Positions 14,600 through 15,399 of a stretch of 15,399 nt of DNA are shown piece by piece. Each line of letters opens with the position of its first letter. The stretch's first letter is position 1. A model generated the notes under the pieces. That model saw only the letters and a program-made list of their open reading frames with translations, had not been told where the DNA came from and searched no databases. Position numbers and translations under genes: made by a program. Source of the DNA: Litorimonas sp964490745 (GTDB lineage Bacteria > Pseudomonadota > Alphaproteobacteria > Caulobacterales > Maricaulaceae); the NCBI GenBank assembly GCA_964490745.1, contig CAZBDT010000051.1, positions 1-15,399 of the forward strand, in the 5' to 3' direction.

Positions 14600-14656
14600 T
14601 CACCAGAAACAATTGCCACCATTTGCACCAGACACGCGATAAAAATTTAAAGTCAT
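14600..14656 (-). CDS. Candidate 18-residue small ORF upstream of dnaJ
   Basis: The minus strand has GAGGTG six bases before ATG, one of the best ribosome binding sites in the window, followed by 18 codons and TGA: MTLNFYRVSGANGGNCFW. It lies 104 bases upstream of the dnaJ start on the same strand. It could be a leader peptide, a tiny independent protein or chance. It has no recognisable domain or membrane segment; the C-terminal Cys-Phe-Trp is unusual. Only the ribosome binding site and spacing support it. Confidence 0.25.
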   Translation of the reverse strand: MTLNFYRVSGANGGNCFW

Positions 14657-14772
14657 GCGCGTCACCTCAGAATTGAGCCTTAGCTTCAATAATTTTGAAA
14701 ATCTGCGCATGTCCCATTGGCGGTGATACACATGTTCATAAAAGACACATAATGTCCTTTAAGGTCCCCATT

Positions 14773-14809
14773 TGAAAAAGGCCCCACGTGTTTCACGCGG
14801 AGCCCTTAA
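14773..14809 (-). terminator. Intrinsic terminator after dnaK
   Basis: Reading the minus strand, GGCTCCGCGTG pairs with CACGTGGGGCC around an AAA loop (11 pairs, two of them G-T), extended by AAG against the first Ts, and TTTTT follows. The stem lies at 14780-14804, 26 bases past the dnaK stop. On the plus strand the hairpin is followed by TTAATTTT, so it could act weakly in that direction too. Confidence 0.85.
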
Positions 14810-14830
14810 TTTTGTTATGCGTGACGTAAT

Positions 14831-15399
14831 TTACGCCGCATTTTCATCGTCAACATCTTCAAATTCAGCGTCGACAACCTCATCATCGTCATCATCTGCT
14901 TGATCAGCTTGTGACGTCGGACCTGTATCCGCATCAGCGGCGGCATTTTCATACATGGTCTGACCGACCTTCATCAGTGCCGCAGACAAGACCTGAACCT
15001 TATCCACGATCAGCGCTGTATCTTCGCCGTCTGAAATCTCTTTCAATTCAGCCAAAGCTTCTTCAACCGCTGTCTTATCTTCCTCAGCAATCGCCTCAGC
15101 GTGTTCTTTCAGATCAGACTCAGCCTTATGGATGATGGCCTCAGCTTGGTTTTTGGCTTCGGCCAGCTCGCGGCGGGCCTTATCAGATTCCGCATTGGCT
15201 TCCGCGTCTTTGACCATCGCTTCGATATCTTCATCAGACAGGCCGCCGCTGGCTTGGATGCGGATTTGCTGCTCCTTGCCCGTTGCATTGTCTTTGGCCG
15301 AGACATTCACGATACCGTTCGCGTCGATGTCGAATGTGACTTCGATTTGCGGCATGCCGCGCGGTGCGGGCGGAATACCGACCAGATCAAATTGACCCA
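14831..15399 (-). CDS. dnaK: Chaperone DnaK (Hsp70), C-terminal 188 residues
   Basis: ATP-driven Hsp70 chaperone working with DnaJ and GrpE. Only the C-terminal part is inside the window; the gene continues past the right edge. The end of the substrate-binding beta domain is visible: GQFDLVGIPPAPRGMPQIEV, then FDIDANGIVNVSAKDNATGK. The helical lid follows from about IRIQASGGLSDEDIEAMV through KNQAEAIIHKAESDLKEH, and the tail ends in the acidic DDDDDEVVDAEFEDVDDENAA. The internal ATG at 15355 is in the middle of the domain and is not a start. The tail is typical of alphaproteobacterial DnaK. A strong terminator follows 26 bases after the stop. Confidence 0.98.
   Translation of the reverse strand, partial: GQFDLVGIPPAPRGMPQIEVTFDIDANGIVNVSAKDNATGKEQQIRIQASGGLSDEDIEAMVKDAEANAESDKARRELAEAKNQAEAIIHKAESDLKEHAEAIAEEDKTAVEEALAELKEISDGEDTALIVDKVQVLSAALMKVGQTMYENAAADADTGPTSQADQADDDDDEVVDAEFEDVDDENAA

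Larger units (their letters stand above)
14496..14830. other. Intergenic region between dnaK and dnaJ
   Basis: This 335-base stretch has no long ORF. It holds the dnaK terminator at its upstream end (14773-14809) and an 18-codon ORF with a strong ribosome binding site (14600-14656). The remainder is AT-richer than the flanking genes. A dnaJ promoter is expected here, and CCCCAT at about 14558-14563 (minus strand) recalls a heat-shock sigma -10, but the TTGAA before it is too close (9 bases). No HrcA-type CIRCE repeat is present. Confidence 0.6.

Noticed and set aside
14496..14600. Heat-shock sigma (RpoH) promoter before dnaJ
   Set aside because: CCCCAT is present, but the only TTGAA upstream is 9 bases away, shorter than the usual spacing.
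14496..14830. HrcA-binding CIRCE element
   Set aside because: No TTAGCACTC-N9-GAGTGCTAA type repeat is visible; ATTGA/TCAAT at about 14691-14710 is short and imperfect.
1..15399. CRISPR arrays, insertion sequences, prophage, toxin-antitoxin or defence genes
   Set aside because: No regularly spaced repeats, transposase or integrase motifs, or att-like repeats were seen; all large ORFs are housekeeping or single accessory genes.

Overview
The window looks like a piece of an alphaproteobacterial chromosome, probably from the Maricaulales/Hyphomonadales side (Hellea, Litorimonas or Hyphomonas-like). That placement is inferred from gene content and order, protein style and a GC content near 50% judged by eye; no search was run. 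Supporting signs are the ybeY-corC-lnt-XRE-trmB gene order, the alphaproteobacterial motif 2 of HisRS, and a dnaK-dnaJ pair with no grpE between them. Almost all of the window is coding, mostly on the minus strand, with three plus-strand genes. There are no tRNAs, rRNAs, insertion sequences, phage genes or CRISPR arrays.

Layout. Positions 1-1077 hold a truncated ABC1/COQ8-type atypical kinase. Next is hisS (1172-2662), then a divergent small secreted protein of unknown function (2744-3211), which meets a cyclophilin-type lipoprotein (3212-3808) stop to stop. A 178-base gap at 3809-3986 ends in a plus-strand hairpin with a T run, a possible small RNA. From 10566 down to 3987 runs a long minus-strand array, read in the order ybeY, corC, lnt, XRE regulator, trmB, rph, pgi. 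It covers 16S rRNA maturation, lipoprotein acylation, tRNA m7G46 methylation, tRNA 3'-end trimming and glycolysis/gluconeogenesis. Divergent from ybeY are an NhaC-like antiporter (10725-12197) and, overlapping its end, a short exported protein recognisable as an avidin/streptavidin-family member (12190-12612). The avidin gene shares its stop bases with a convergent exported TPR protein (12609-13307), which lies just downstream of dnaJ (13332-14495). The end of dnaK (14831-15399) is followed by a strong hairpin terminator.

Working together. The dnaK-dnaJ pair is the Hsp70 chaperone machine. The ybeY to trmB run is a conserved alphaproteobacterial housekeeping cluster, although metK (normally after the XRE gene) and phoH (normally before ybeY) are missing here. 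Lnt would finish acylation of lipoproteins such as the cyclophilin and possibly the avidin.

Most of the window is ordinary. The items most worth a second look are the avidin homologue with a partly altered biotin pocket, the nested inverted repeats in front of the XRE regulator, the possible small RNA before pgi, and a short ORF with a strong ribosome binding site ahead of dnaJ. I found no convincing new multi-gene system.
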